DNA of 64,000 nucleotides from positions 1 through 64,000 of the forward strand of contig NZ_FONE01000013.1 in assembly GCF_900112825.1 (NCBI RefSeq), in the 5' to 3' direction. Position 1 is the first letter of the stretch. Each line of letters starts with the position of its first letter. The position numbers and the translations under genes were made by a program. Positions 9,158 to 18,853 of this stretch are shown here, piece by piece. The notes beneath the pieces were generated by a model. It was not told the origin of the DNA. It did no database searches and saw only the letters and a program-made list of their open reading frames with translations. The stretch is from Nitrosomonas sp. Nm166. GTDB lineage: Bacteria; Pseudomonadota; Gammaproteobacteria; Burkholderiales; Nitrosomonadaceae.

Positions 9158-10632
9158 GATGTGCCTGATTGCAAGTTGAGTAATCGATACAAATGTGCGG
9201 TATCAAGATATTGGTCAACGCAATCCGCTAACCGATTAATCGCCGCATCACATACGGCATGATAATCGAGTGTTGCATTTTGACTGTTCAGCCCGGCCCA
9301 GGTCAGTATACCTTCGCGTGCGGTAGAGGATACAAAAATACCATGTAAGTAGGTGCCCAGTATCAATCCATCATCACTGATTACGCCATCATTACCGTAT
9401 GATAAATGAATGGCCGGAGTATAAGGTGCACCGTAAGTAGTGATACCTGTATGGATTTCATAACCAATCACGGCTGCGCCATTAAAGACTAAAGTTCCCT
9501 GTGTATTGCGCAGCAGCTTATCGGGTTGCAGTGTCGTTTCCATATTAAAGAAGGCGAATCCTTGCGTGCTGCCGGCGTCGCCTTCCAGGCCATGAGGATC
9601 ATGAATCAGCTTGCCCAGCATTTGGAAACCGCCACAGATGCCCATCAGCTTTCCACCGTAGCGTAAATGCCGGCGGATCGCCACTTCCCAACCTTGTTGG
9701 CGTAACCAATGCAGGTCAGTACACACGCTTTTGGAACCCGGCAATATAATCAGATCGGCAGGCGGGATGGTTGCGCCAGGGCCGATAAATTGTAGCTGCA
9801 CTTGCGGATGCAGGCGCAGCGGGTCGAAATCGGTGTGATTACTGATGCGCGGAAGTGCGGGGACGATAATGCGAAGATATTCCTGCTTCCCAGGCACAGC
9901 ATCAGCCGAATCAGGCAATGCATCTTCCGCTTCAAGGTGCAAGCCCTGCAGGTAAGGCAAAACACCCAGTACCGGTTTGCCAGTATAGTGTTCCAGCCAA
10001 TCTAGTCCGGATTGGAGCAATGCCCTATCGCCACGAAAGCGGTTGATGACGAAACCCTGAATGCGCGCCTGCTCGCTTTCGCTTAATAATGCCAGGGTGC
10101 CCACTAGATGGGCAAAAACACCGCCGCGGTCAATGTCAGCAATGAGAATGACCGGACAATCGACTGTTTCCGCAAAACCCATGTTAGCGATATCGTTGGC
10201 GCGCAGATTGATTTCAGCGGGGGAACCAGCACCTTCCACGATAATCCTGTCATATTGGCTGGCAAGCCGTACATAGGATTCAAGCACTGCCTTAAGTGCT
10301 ATTGACTTATAATCGTGAAAACCGCGAGCATCCATGTTGGCGATCGCGTGTCCATGAATGATGATCTGCGCGTTCTTATCAGTGTTCGGTTTGAGCAATA
10401 CCGGATTCATATCCGTGTGTGGTGTCAACCCGGCAGCTAATGCCTGCACCGCTTGTGCACGGCCAATTTCTCCGCCATTCCTTGTTACGGCGCTGTTTAA
10501 TGCCATATTTTGCGGTTTGAACGGTGCCACACAGATACCTTGGCGTGCCAGCCAACGGCATAATGCAGTCACCAACATGCTCTTGCCAGCATCCGAGGTG
10601 GTACCTTGAATCATCAGGGTTTGCGTGTTCAT
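9154..10632 (-). CDS. cobQ: Cobyric acid synthase
   Basis: Glutamine-dependent amidotransferase that amidates four side chains of adenosylcobyrinic acid a,c-diamide. The N-terminal synthetase half contains the ATP-binding GTTSDAGKS and [13 protein letters not shown]; the C-terminal glutamine amidotransferase half has the nucleophile motif [11 protein letters not shown] (Cys) and the catalytic His in TYLHGIF. Length (492 residues) is normal. It starts with an ATGA overlap on the broken bluB stop and overlaps cobU at its own end, so it is part of the polycistronic B12 operon. Confidence 0.95.
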   Translation of the reverse strand: MNTQTLMIQGTTSDAGKSMLVTALCRWLARQGICVAPFKPQNMALNSAVTRNGGEIGRAQAVQALAAGLTPHTDMNPVLLKPNTDKNAQIIIHGHAIANMDARGFHDYKSIALKAVLESYVRLASQYDRIIVEGAGSPAEINLRANDIANMGFAETVDCPVILIADIDRGGVFAHLVGTLALLSESEQARIQGFVINRFRGDRALLQSGLDWLEHYTGKPVLGVLPYLQGLHLEAEDALPDSADAVPGKQEYLRIIVPALPRISNHTDFDPLRLHPQVQLQFIGPGATIPPADLIILPGSKSVCTDLHWLRQQGWEVAIRRHLRYGGKLMGICGGFQMLGKLIHDPHGLEGDAGSTQGFAFFNMETTLQPDKLLRNTQGTLVFNGAAVIGYEIHTGITTYGAPYTPAIHLSYGNDGVISDDGLILGTYLHGIFVSSTAREGILTWAGLNSQNATLDYHAVCDAAINRLADCVDQYLDTAHLYRLLNLQSGTS

Positions 10633-11008
10633 TCTGGAGAAGCTGTATTATTCCAGTGATTGTGAAGTATTAATTCTTGCATTGAGCATTTTTCCGCCCA
10701 GCCTTGCAGTTTCAGCATCTGGGCCGGATAAAAGGATTCGCCATGACCCAGGCACAAAATAGCGATTGACTTGCTGCCGATGGGCATATTGAGCAATTGC
10801 GCCAGTTGCGCAGGGTCAAACAATGACACCCGCTCATACCCAATCCTTCCGCACGTGCAGCCAGCCAAAAATCCTGAATCGCACAGGCAATGCGGCGGCG
10901 AGCAGGCGATCCAATACGATAGGATCTACCAGATTCAGGAAGAAAATGGCGCATGTCGCGGTAAATGACAGCCCGTTCTGTATCACTGAAGCGATGATGA
11001 TTGCTCAT
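10629..11008 (-). pseudogene. bluB: 5,6-dimethylbenzimidazole synthase BluB remnant
   Basis: BluB splits reduced FMN with oxygen to make the B12 lower ligand. Here only pieces remain. From ATG 11008 the frame reads FSDTERAVIYRDMRHFLP, the BluB start, then jumps straight to CAIQDFWLAARAEGLGM, with the middle of the nitroreductase fold missing (roughly 80-100 residues including the flavin-binding core). Near 10840 the frame shifts and continues as VSLFDPAQLAQLLNMPIG and ILCLGHGESFYP up to a stop at 10629 that overlaps cobQ. About 125 residues are left against the usual 210-230. Both deletion and frameshift argue for loss of function, unless the assembly is wrong. Confidence 0.85.
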
Positions 11009-11012
11009 GAGA

Positions 11013-11618
11013 CTACAAGTCGATGCCCTTCTGTGCCTGGATACCGGCGCGATAGGCATGTTTGATATCGGTCATTTCGGTGACGGTATCCGCGATCTCA
11101 CACAGCGTATCGGGTGCACCGCGCCCGGTAATGACGACATGCTGCATGGGGGGGCGATTCTTCAAATCATTCAGTACTATGGTTAAATCCAGCCAGCCAA
11201 ACTTGAGCGGATAAGTCAGTTCGTCGAGTATGATCAGATCGAATGAGGGGTCGCGTAGCATTTCCTGCACGATTTTCCAGCCGCGTTGCGCGGTTTCAGT
11301 GTCGCGCTCCAGATTCTGAGTATCCCAAGTGAAACCTTCTCCTAGGACGTGCCAAATTACATTGTCCTGTTTGCGGAAAAAAGCTTCTTCACCGGTGTCT
11401 GAGCGGCCTTTGATAAATTGCGCCACACCCACATGCATGTCGTGACCCAGCGCCCGTGCAATCATGCCAAATGCCGAACTGGACTTTCCCTTGCCATTGC
11501 CCGTGTGAACCAACAATAAGCCTTGCTCGCGATCGGCACGTGCAATGGCTGCATCAATCACCTCTTTTTTCCGCTGCATGCGATTGCGGTAGCGCTGGGA
11601 GCGCTCGGAATCAACCAT
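11013..11618 (-). CDS. cobO: Cob(I)yrinic acid a,c-diamide adenosyltransferase
   Basis: Adds the 5'-deoxyadenosyl group to the cobalt of corrinoids (CobA/CobO/BtuR family). The 201-residue protein has the modified P-loop HTGNGKGKSSSAFG, the motifs GVAQFIKG and LIILDELTYPLKFGWLD, and VVITGRGAP. Length is standard. It lies between the BtuN-like gene and the bluB remnant, and its stop is four bases upstream of the bluB ATG. The symbol btuR would be equally valid. Confidence 0.94.
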   Translation of the reverse strand: MVDSERSQRYRNRMQRKKEVIDAAIARADREQGLLLVHTGNGKGKSSSAFGMIARALGHDMHVGVAQFIKGRSDTGEEAFFRKQDNVIWHVLGEGFTWDTQNLERDTETAQRGWKIVQEMLRDPSFDLIILDELTYPLKFGWLDLTIVLNDLKNRPPMQHVVITGRGAPDTLCEIADTVTEMTDIKHAYRAGIQAQKGIDL

Positions 11619-11622
11619 GGTG

Positions 11623-12204
11623 TTATCCTATTGTAGTTTTGCGTGAATTGATCGGCTTAACGATCAGCACGAATAGCGCATGGATTACGACAGTAATGCC
11701 AACATAAAATACGAATGTTTCAATATAGAGCGGGAAGTATTTGACCAGTTGCTCGCCGAATTCGCTCAAGGTAGTATCGGTAATACGACCGGAGAAGAAA
11801 TAAAATCCGCCGCTGGAAAATAATTCGCACAGCGTTAAGCCCACTATGACACTAAGAGAAAGCGGCATAACGGTACGCCAGGCAAATTGATAGCGTTTGG
11901 AGTACCAGCGGCCAGCCAGCCATAAGGAGGCATAGGCAGGTAACAGAAACACATAAGCCGGTGTCAAACAGAAATCACTGACACCCCCCCAGGTGTAAGC
12001 TGCAAAATCCAGCCACCAGCTCAATACAAAAAAGCCTAACAATGGCCATGCGGAATGCAGATATATCCCGGCCAAGAAGAAAATCGCCCAGGAAGCATCC
12101 GCCAGGCTGTGCACGGATGCAAAGTGATGACTGCGGGTGAGAATCATCAGTAACGCCATCAACAATCCGATAGCTATCTGGTTGTGAGTAGATAAAGTCA
12201 ACAT
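11623..12204 (-). CDS. BtuN-like integral membrane protein of the B12 operon
   Basis: A 193-residue membrane protein with five or six hydrophobic helices (LLMALLMIL, WAIFFLAGIYL, LLGFFVLSWWLDFAAYTWGG, YVFLLPAYASLWLAGRWY, SLSVIVGLTLCELF, TFVFYVGITVVIHALFVLIV). It sits between btuB and cobO under the cobalamin riboswitch. That position and size match the predicted cobalamin-transport component BtuN of proteobacteria; no catalytic motif is seen and the role is inferred from context. ATG 12204 has a good AAGGAG eight bases upstream. Confidence 0.65.
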   Translation of the reverse strand: MLTLSTHNQIAIGLLMALLMILTRSHHFASVHSLADASWAIFFLAGIYLHSAWPLLGFFVLSWWLDFAAYTWGGVSDFCLTPAYVFLLPAYASLWLAGRWYSKRYQFAWRTVMPLSLSVIVGLTLCELFSSGGFYFFSGRITDTTLSEFGEQLVKYFPLYIETFVFYVGITVVIHALFVLIVKPINSRKTTIG

Positions 12205-12217
12205 ATGAAACTCCTTG

Positions 12218-14077
12218 TTAAGGTTGATAACGTATCATGGCCATGAAATTGCGTCCTGGTTGATTGAAGAATGCCGCTGTTTCATAGCGTTCATTAAATA
12301 AATTTTCAATCCGCCCTTGCAAGCGCCAATGTTTATTTAAGATATATTCAGCACGTAAATCAAATTTGACATAACTGTCAAGTTTACGCGTATTGGCCAA
12401 GTCATCAAAGCGTTCGCCTTCAACCAGCAGCATCGCACCCAGCCTATAATATTGACCAAACTGGCGATCGGCATCCAGCCGGAATGATTGTTCAGCACGC
12501 CTTGGCAATATATTACCGCGATTTAATCCGGAGGAACGATCTTCAGCATCCAGAAGTGTCAGGTTAGTATTGAATAACCAACCCTTAATCTGCGCGCTGA
12601 GTATGCCTTCAAAGCCTCGAATACGCGCTTTCTCGATATTGACAGGCATAAGGATTCCGGTTTGGGGATTAGAAGCAAGACCAATCAGATCATCAATACG
12701 GGTTTCATAAAAATTCAACGACCAATTCCCCCAGTCAGCCTTGCCGCGCGTGCCGAATTCATAGCTGCGCGAATCTTCCGGACGTAAATTGGGGTTGCTG
12801 CTAAAGAAGGAAGAGCTGGGGTAATACAGGTCATTAAATGTGGGTGCTTTAAAAGCGCTGCCAAAATTAGCGAGCAGACGGATGTTTTCAGTGAGCGGAT
12901 AACCCCAGCCAGCGCCGCCGGTCACCCGGCTGCCAAACTGCTGATTATCGTCGTGACGTAGGGATAATTGGATGTCATGTTTGGCGAACGTGGCCTGGTG
13001 CTGGGCAAAAACGCCCCAGTTGGTGCGAGAATGCACCGTAAAAGCTTCGGTGCTCCTGACATGATCTTTTTGATAATCCATGCCGATGGTCAACAATTGA
13101 TTTTTGCTCAGCGTAAAGTCATTCAGCACGGAAATGGTATCGCGGGCGGTATTAAACCGACTAAAGAAAACAGTGCCCAAAAAATTGTCCGAATCCTCTC
13201 GGCTGCGGCCGCCAATCAGATTGATGCGCCAGAAATCCACAGGGGAATACCGTGCCGTACCGCCAAAAACCTGTTGCATCAAAGTGCCCTTGTTGGGGAA
13301 ACCATCAAATTCGGTTTTACCGGCGGATTGCATGAAATTACCATCGATTTCCAGTCCATTCTGAAACCGGTAGCCTGCGCGCATGCTGCCCGCCACGTTG
13401 CGATAACCGTCTCGGTCAGGCTCATGGGTAAAGCAACCCGCAGTGTCAGAGCCGGTGCAGGCATTAAACCCTTTGGTGCCAATGCCGCTGGCTGTCATAT
13501 TAAACCAACCCTGTTTCCATCCGCGTGACAGGCCGACGGAGCCCTCCAGCGTGCCAAAGCTGCCGCCGCCAAAATTAAAACTTGGCTTGAGCCCTCCACT
13601 GGTGTCGCCTTTGCGGGTAAAAATATGGATGACACCGCCAATCGCCTCAGAGCCGTATAAACTGGAACGTGGGCCGCGCACGATCTCGATGCGCTCAATC
13701 TGGTCAATGGGAATATTTTCAAACGCCGTCGTGCCAGATGTGGCCGAACCGACCTTGATGTTGTCAATCATCACCAGCACATGGTCAGACTCAGTACCGC
13801 GCATGAAAACTGAAGTGTTTTTGCCCGCGCCGCCACTATTGGAAATGCTCACCCCCGGAACACCGCGGAACAAATCCTGAATGGAGCGGGCCTGCTGACG
13901 CTCAATATCCTGGCGCGTAATTACCGTCACCGAAGCCAGCGCCGTATCGGCAGTCTGGGCTGTACGTGTTGCTGTGACAATCACAGGTTTTTCTTGATGC
14001 TCTGCATTGGTTGCGAATACAGTTGCGGTTGTGCCAAACCATAGCACAGCCAGTGCCGGAAAACGGCATTTTTTCAT
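12218..14077 (-). CDS. btuB: TonB-dependent vitamin B12 receptor
   Basis: Outer-membrane beta-barrel that imports cobalamin using TonB energy. From ATG 14077 the 619-residue protein has a signal peptide ending VFA, a TonB box region EKPVIVTATR, and a plug domain with SIQDLFRGVPGVSI, DHVLVMIDNIKVGSATSG and IERIEIVRGPRSSLYGSEAIGGVI, typical of BtuB. A long barrel follows, ending RFEDLFNERYE-like and MAMIRYQP. The frame opens 12 codons earlier, but AAGGAAAT upstream of 14077 and the signal peptide fix the start. It is the first gene after the cobalamin riboswitch. Confidence 0.93.
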   Translation of the reverse strand: MKKCRFPALAVLWFGTTATVFATNAEHQEKPVIVTATRTAQTADTALASVTVITRQDIERQQARSIQDLFRGVPGVSISNSGGAGKNTSVFMRGTESDHVLVMIDNIKVGSATSGTTAFENIPIDQIERIEIVRGPRSSLYGSEAIGGVIHIFTRKGDTSGGLKPSFNFGGGSFGTLEGSVGLSRGWKQGWFNMTASGIGTKGFNACTGSDTAGCFTHEPDRDGYRNVAGSMRAGYRFQNGLEIDGNFMQSAGKTEFDGFPNKGTLMQQVFGGTARYSPVDFWRINLIGGRSREDSDNFLGTVFFSRFNTARDTISVLNDFTLSKNQLLTIGMDYQKDHVRSTEAFTVHSRTNWGVFAQHQATFAKHDIQLSLRHDDNQQFGSRVTGGAGWGYPLTENIRLLANFGSAFKAPTFNDLYYPSSSFFSSNPNLRPEDSRSYEFGTRGKADWGNWSLNFYETRIDDLIGLASNPQTGILMPVNIEKARIRGFEGILSAQIKGWLFNTNLTLLDAEDRSSGLNRGNILPRRAEQSFRLDADRQFGQYYRLGAMLLVEGERFDDLANTRKLDSYVKFDLRAEYILNKHWRLQGRIENLFNERYETAAFFNQPGRNFMAMIRYQP

Positions 14078-14223
14078 GATTGATTTCCTTCGCGCCCACC
14101 CGCGCGTTATCAACTATAAAAATCAGGGTATGCAGAAGGAAATTCAGGAATGAACAGACAGACTGACTAGTAAAGTCAATCCGAATGCCACCGATTGCCC
14201 TCCGCAATTCCGCAGTATGCTTA

Positions 14224-14415
14224 TTTCAGGCCGGTCTCCGGACTTATGAGTGGAATAGATTCCAGATCCGCGCCTTCCCATGTTGATACACAGTGGCCTC
14301 ATGCAGATTGTTAACTCAATTACCGTTGCGGGGGCAGTGCTGGCATTGCTTATTTGTTGTGAGCGCACCAGTTTCCCGTTTAACCTTCAAGGAGAGCTTG
14401 AAGGCACCTGAAAAG
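14224..14415 (-). promoter_or_regulatory. Cobalamin riboswitch upstream of btuB
   Basis: Read on the minus strand, the segment has the conserved cobalamin aptamer parts in order: TTAAACGGGAAACTGGTG, GCCAGCACTGCCCCCGCAA with the B12-box core, GAGGCCACTG, GGGAAGGCGCGG and the closing TAAGTCCGGAGACCGGCC. It ends about 150 bases before the btuB start. High cobalamin should turn off btuB and the downstream cob genes. The rest of the 14114-14583 gap holds the expression platform and, at 14493-14545, a hairpin. Confidence 0.97.
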
Positions 14416-14492
14416 TAAGGACGCGAACTTACATGACATGGAGCAGGCGTGTCAAGAAATTAATCCGTGAAATTGCTGGTTTTTCTGGAATC

Positions 14493-14545
14493 AGCCTGTC
14501 CCTGCTGCTTCCGGAAAAAAACGAAAAGCAGCAGATGGACGGGCT
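14493..14545 (-). terminator. Hairpin downstream of the sugar dehydrogenase gene
   Basis: AGCCTGTCC-CTGCTGCTT and AAGCAGCAG-ATGGACGGGCT form a long, nearly perfect stem with a loop of about 15 bases. It lies 39-91 bases after the stop of the minus-strand sugar dehydrogenase gene and upstream of the riboswitch, so it likely ends that transcript. There is no long T-run after the stem, so its strength is uncertain. Confidence 0.55.
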
Positions 14546-14583
14546 CAAATAAATCACTATGGAATGAGCATTAAGATTGCGTT

Positions 14584-16305
14584 TTACTTCACAAGCGCAG
14601 GCTGTTTTGATAACTCAAAAGTTAGGACTGGCATATCAGGTACTTGTTGAAGTTCAGCCGCATAAGTGGATATTTTTCCATTGGCATCCACCACATTGGT
14701 AAACGGAAGGTTGAGTTTGCCCGTAGTTTGATCAAAAGTAGTGGTGTCATCCCGAAAGCGATCTGTTAGCTGTTCATGATCAACCAATTCGAAGCGTAGT
14801 GGCTGGCTATCCTGGACGAGTTGCAAGCGTGCACGATAAACGCTGCTATCGCCATTATCCAGCATGACATTGACTGCAGGTATATCAACAAAACCAGCAT
14901 CAAAACTGGCATTGGGAATCACTTTATATACTGCACCCGTCGTCTCGAAAGGGGTGCCCGTTGTATTGCTGAGTACATAGAGTTCGCCATCGGCATCTCG
15001 CCCGAAGCCTAGCACCCAGAAACCAGGCTGATCTTGCTCGGTTAAATCCAGTTCCAGAATTGCACTGCCATCCGAATAAAATAACCGGCCATCGCCTTGA
15101 CCTGTCTTAGCGACATCCCCAAATAGATATTTTCCTTGCAAGGCAGTAATGGCATTGCCACGATAAATAAAGCCGCCGATGATCGCAGTGCCTTCATCAT
15201 GATCATACTGAACGACCGGATCGATGAAGTCGCCTGCAACTGATTCATCAGTAACAAACCCTGGCTCATTACCATTGGGTTCAAAGCGGAAATTGCCTTC
15301 TTTCAGTGCCCAGCCATAGTTACCACCTGCTTGAACCAAATTAACCTCCTCAATATCGTTTTGCCCAACATCAGCAAGTACGAGTGCACTTGTCTGGGAA
15401 TCAAAGGAGAAACGGAATGGATTACGGAAACCGTAAGCATAAGTTTCAGGAAGCGCTGTGTCTGATCCGATAAAAGGATTATCACTGGGGATACCATATT
15501 TTCCATTGCTTGAATTGTTTCCTGCTGGATCTATCCTGAGCAAGCTGCCAAGAGGATTGCTGGGATTCTGACCGTTGCCATCTGTGCCATGGCCAATGAT
15601 CGGATTGCCTCCGGAATCCTGGCCATCGCGGTCATCAGCACCGCCGCCATCCCCGAACGCGATATACAACATGTTATCAGGACCAAAATTAAGCGCCCCG
15701 GCATTGTGATTGAACTGGGGTTGATCCACAGTCAATAACACGCGTACCTCTTCCACAACGGCTGGGGAACTGGTGGAATTTAGCCGCAATTCTTTAACGA
15801 CCGAACGATGATTGGGGCTGGCGCCAGACGGAATAGTGGTGAAATCGCTGCTGTCTCCCGCCGGCTCTGAGGTATACGTATATAACAGGCCATTTTCAGC
15901 ATACTGAGGGTGAAAAGCAAAACCGAGAAAACCGCGTTCATCAAATGAACCACTGCCAGAGATTCCCAGCGGCACTAGTACATCGGAGAAATCCAGAAAT
16001 ACTTCTTTATTATTGTTAGTCAGATTAATACGCCACAATTTTCCGTCCTGATCACCCACATATAAATGCTCGGGATCGCTCGGAGCGGAAACCGCCCAGT
16101 TGGGCGCAGTCAAATCACTTACTATTTGTTTTAATCTCAGTCGAATGGAGCCTTTTTGGATCGGAGCCGGGATTGGATCGTCAAGGCGTTTTTCTGCTGC
16201 AGAAACTACTGAATTTTCTATAGTTGTTGAACTGGCATTAAATGCTACGCCGCTGATAGCAATAACCAGTAACAGTAAAGGCAACCTTGAGTAGTAAAAT
16301 TTCAT
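14584..16305 (-). CDS. PQQ-dependent sugar dehydrogenase (glucose/sorbosone dehydrogenase family)
   Basis: A secreted or periplasmic six-bladed beta-propeller of the soluble glucose/sorbosone dehydrogenase family, 573 residues. A signal peptide ends around VAFNASS. Family signatures are HLYVGDQDGKLWRI, DERGFLGFAFHP, HNAGALNFGPDNMLYIAFGDGGG, GSLLRIDP, YAYGFRNPFRFSFD, DVGQNDIEEVN and GGNYGW. These cover the PQQ and catalytic His regions of the fold (family knowledge). A separate beta domain of about 90 residues follows the propeller near the C terminus. The substrate is unknown. ATG 16305 has an ideal AGGAGG upstream. It appears to be a single-gene unit. Confidence 0.88.
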   Translation of the reverse strand: MKFYYSRLPLLLLVIAISGVAFNASSTTIENSVVSAAEKRLDDPIPAPIQKGSIRLRLKQIVSDLTAPNWAVSAPSDPEHLYVGDQDGKLWRINLTNNNKEVFLDFSDVLVPLGISGSGSFDERGFLGFAFHPQYAENGLLYTYTSEPAGDSSDFTTIPSGASPNHRSVVKELRLNSTSSPAVVEEVRVLLTVDQPQFNHNAGALNFGPDNMLYIAFGDGGGADDRDGQDSGGNPIIGHGTDGNGQNPSNPLGSLLRIDPAGNNSSNGKYGIPSDNPFIGSDTALPETYAYGFRNPFRFSFDSQTSALVLADVGQNDIEEVNLVQAGGNYGWALKEGNFRFEPNGNEPGFVTDESVAGDFIDPVVQYDHDEGTAIIGGFIYRGNAITALQGKYLFGDVAKTGQGDGRLFYSDGSAILELDLTEQDQPGFWVLGFGRDADGELYVLSNTTGTPFETTGAVYKVIPNASFDAGFVDIPAVNVMLDNGDSSVYRARLQLVQDSQPLRFELVDHEQLTDRFRDDTTTFDQTTGKLNLPFTNVVDANGKISTYAAELQQVPDMPVLTFELSKQPALVK

Positions 16306-16529
16306 TTTGTACCTCCTGATAGCAAAATTTAACTTCTACAGATTCAACTTCTCATTTTCTGAAATATCCTTAAGCTGATGTTATTAGACGTAATAATACG
16401 GATGCATAAATCTCGGAAGTTGCTCCGAGTGGGATAGTCTACAACGATTATTTAAGCTGATGTAAGGATTTAATTCTTAATAAACTTAATCAAGACACTC
16501 GTTATGGAATATAACGATTGCAGGTTTTG

Positions 16530-18062
16530 CTATGGTTTTCGTGTGCTGTCACTATTAGGTACCATGTGCGCTCTTTCAACAGGCAGCGTTTCACCCCGGA
16601 AGAACCTTGGTTCGCGCATATTCCATAGTACCATCAGTGGGACACCAAAAAGTAAAGTGACCACGCCAATTAAAAACACGGCACCTACACCGGCAATGGA
16701 CCCACTGGAACCATAATCAGGATCCATCATGTTCCATGCCTGCATGATGCTTACCGCAATTAAGGTAACCGCCGCAATCGCGGGCAGAATCACTTGCGAT
16801 AGCGCAGTGTGCCAGTGATTAAATGCGGTACGGTGGAAATAGACCACACAGGATAGTGCCGCTACCGTGTAGTAGGTACAAACCGCGATGCTGACGCTAT
16901 GGATCGAATCTTTAACGATGGATTCGCTGATCAGGCTTAAAGTGATATAGATGATGAGCGTCATTAAACCGATCGTCCATGTTGCAAACTTGGGAGTTTG
17001 TGTAACTTCATTGATTGAAGAGAATTTGCGTGGAATTGCCTGGTAGGTTGCCATTGCCAACGCAACACGTGCGGCAGGCATGATCGTAGATATCGTGGCT
17101 GAGAAAGCTGAGATTGTGATGATCAACGCAGCCATCAGTGCGCCTTTAGATCCGATAATGTCGGTTGCCAGCGCTGTAATAATTGAATCAATATTATCCT
17201 TGAACGTCAGGCTCGATTGGTTCTGTACATCAATCCCGGCATACGCCAGCGCTGCGGTGGAGAAAACCACATAGGTGATAACAGTGATGACCATTGCAAT
17301 AATGCCGCTTTGCCCGGCCTGTTCTGAGTCGCCTTCTGTCTCCTCGGACATTGCCAGCGACGCATCAAATCCCCAGAAGATGAATAATGCGATGAGAAAT
17401 CCATTCAGAAAAGCACTGAATGAGGAGATTGCAAACGGATTGAACCATTCCAGTGAAAATGTCTCAGCAGTGCTCACTGCATCTCCCTGCAGGATACGCA
17501 TGAACAGGATAGCTGCGAGCGCGATGAGTCCGCCGTATTGGGCAACGGTCAGAATCATAGTGGTGCGCGAAGATTCCTCGGCTCCGAGTGCTGTGAGATA
17601 GGTGGTGCTGAAGATGTATAGTGTGGCTATACCAAGGTTGAGCCACACGGGGGCCTGTTCCAAGTTAAAGATAATCGTTGTTGCATTGACGATGATCTGA
17701 GTTGCAGTAACCCCTGCCAGTATGCTCGCCAGTAACAGCGCCCACCCGCCGAACCAGCCGAATCGTGGTCCGATAGCTTTGGCGCCCCAGGTGAAAACCG
17801 TGCCGGAATCTGGCGCAGAGGTAGTTAAGTGCTTGTAGGATAATGCGACAAAGAACATGGGAATTACCGATAAAATAAATACAATCGGCAATTGATAGCC
17901 ACTTTCGAAAGCGCCGTAACCCAGTGCGCCAGTTAATGAGTAAGCTGGAGCAGTCGCTGCCAGACCAATTGTGACCGCGGCCGACTTGGACACGGATCCC
18001 TTTTTTAATCCCTTGGCTTTTAGTCCGTGCATTACTGTTTCTTCGTGCATCTGATATCTCAT
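16530..18062 (-). CDS. APC-family amino acid permease
   Basis: Inner-membrane transporter of the amino acid-polyamine-organocation superfamily with about 12 hydrophobic segments. The N-terminal part has the typical GLAATAPAYSLTGALGYG followed by GTVFTWGAKAIGPRFGWFGGW, the first conserved helices of the family. The C-terminal part ends in a short cytoplasmic tail. The substrate cannot be read from sequence. Start choice is uncertain: ATG 18062 lies too close to the GGAGG, and ATG 18050 is 14 bases from it; both give the same transporter. No clear operon partner. Confidence 0.85.
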   Translation of the reverse strand: MRYQMHEETVMHGLKAKGLKKGSVSKSAAVTIGLAATAPAYSLTGALGYGAFESGYQLPIVFILSVIPMFFVALSYKHLTTSAPDSGTVFTWGAKAIGPRFGWFGGWALLLASILAGVTATQIIVNATTIIFNLEQAPVWLNLGIATLYIFSTTYLTALGAEESSRTTMILTVAQYGGLIALAAILFMRILQGDAVSTAETFSLEWFNPFAISSFSAFLNGFLIALFIFWGFDASLAMSEETEGDSEQAGQSGIIAMVITVITYVVFSTAALAYAGIDVQNQSSLTFKDNIDSIITALATDIIGSKGALMAALIITISAFSATISTIMPAARVALAMATYQAIPRKFSSINEVTQTPKFATWTIGLMTLIIYITLSLISESIVKDSIHSVSIAVCTYYTVAALSCVVYFHRTAFNHWHTALSQVILPAIAAVTLIAVSIMQAWNMMDPDYGSSGSIAGVGAVFLIGVVTLLFGVPLMVLWNMREPRFFRGETLPVERAHMVPNSDSTRKP

Positions 18063-18300
18063 GTCCTCCGGGGCGAGGAAAAAGAGTCCCCTTGAGCTGG
18101 AAAGTAGCAAAGATTCGAAATGAAGTCAAAAACAGCACTACGCCACTGTTATTTTGACCGCATACGCGATCTTTGATACATTCCCTGATTGATTCTGTAG
18201 CCGACTTATTTTCGATTGGATCGGAAATTTAGGATTATTCTCAGCATTCTTGTGTACTGGGAATGTGTCGGCTATACAGCTTGAATAACAGGAGAGAACA

Positions 18301-18681
18301 ATGCAACACAACCCAGGGTTTCTACGGTTAGTGGAACAAGCGAAACAACGAATTAAGGAATGTAATGCAGCCGATGTACAGGCAAGATTGGCGCGAGGAG
18401 AGCAATTTCATTTTATCGATGTGCGCGAAGATCATGAGTTTGAGATAGATCATGCGGCAGGTGCTCGTCATCTTGGGAAAGGCATCATTGAGCGTGATAT
18501 TGAAACCGTGATACCCGACAAGCGCGCATCTATCGTATTGTATTGCGGAGGAGGTTATCGCTCAGCTCTGGCAGCGGATGCGTTGCAGCAAATGGGCTAT
18601 ACCGATGTGGTATCCATGGATGGCGGTATTAAAAGCTGGCGTGATGCTGGTTATCCACTTGAGAAAGATCAATCTGGCTAG
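18301..18681 (+). CDS. Rhodanese-like domain protein
   Basis: A single rhodanese domain, 126 residues, with the catalytic loop YCGGGYRS (Cys82) and the early motif FHFIDVREDHEFEIDHAAGARHL. The C-terminal helix MDGGIKSWRDAGYPL is also standard. Such stand-alone domains act as sulfurtransferases carrying a persulfide; the partner is unknown. Start ATG 18301 has AGGAGAG seven bases upstream. It is flanked by oppositely oriented genes on both sides and is probably monocistronic. Confidence 0.9.
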   Translation: MQHNPGFLRLVEQAKQRIKECNAADVQARLARGEQFHFIDVREDHEFEIDHAAGARHLGKGIIERDIETVIPDKRASIVLYCGGGYRSALAADALQQMGYTDVVSMDGGIKSWRDAGYPLEKDQSG

Positions 18682-18853
18682 AACGGTACAAGGGATTGAG
18701 CTGTTAAACCTATAAGGGCTATTTTCTGTGACCATTCGGAAAATATGAGCTATTTCCCAAGCTTAATGTCATATTTTTAGCAGAAAAATTTTAAACCATT
18801 TTTAATATTTCACAGCACCACAACGATTTCTGATTGTCGGTTTATTGGATAAT

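Noticed and set aside
13443-13880. A 145-codon plus-strand open frame inside btuB
   Set aside because: Antisense to the btuB plug domain; composition is that of a shadow frame.
18697-18770. Weak hairpin after the rhodanese gene
   Set aside because: Pairing is poor and there is no proper T-run; not reported as a terminator.
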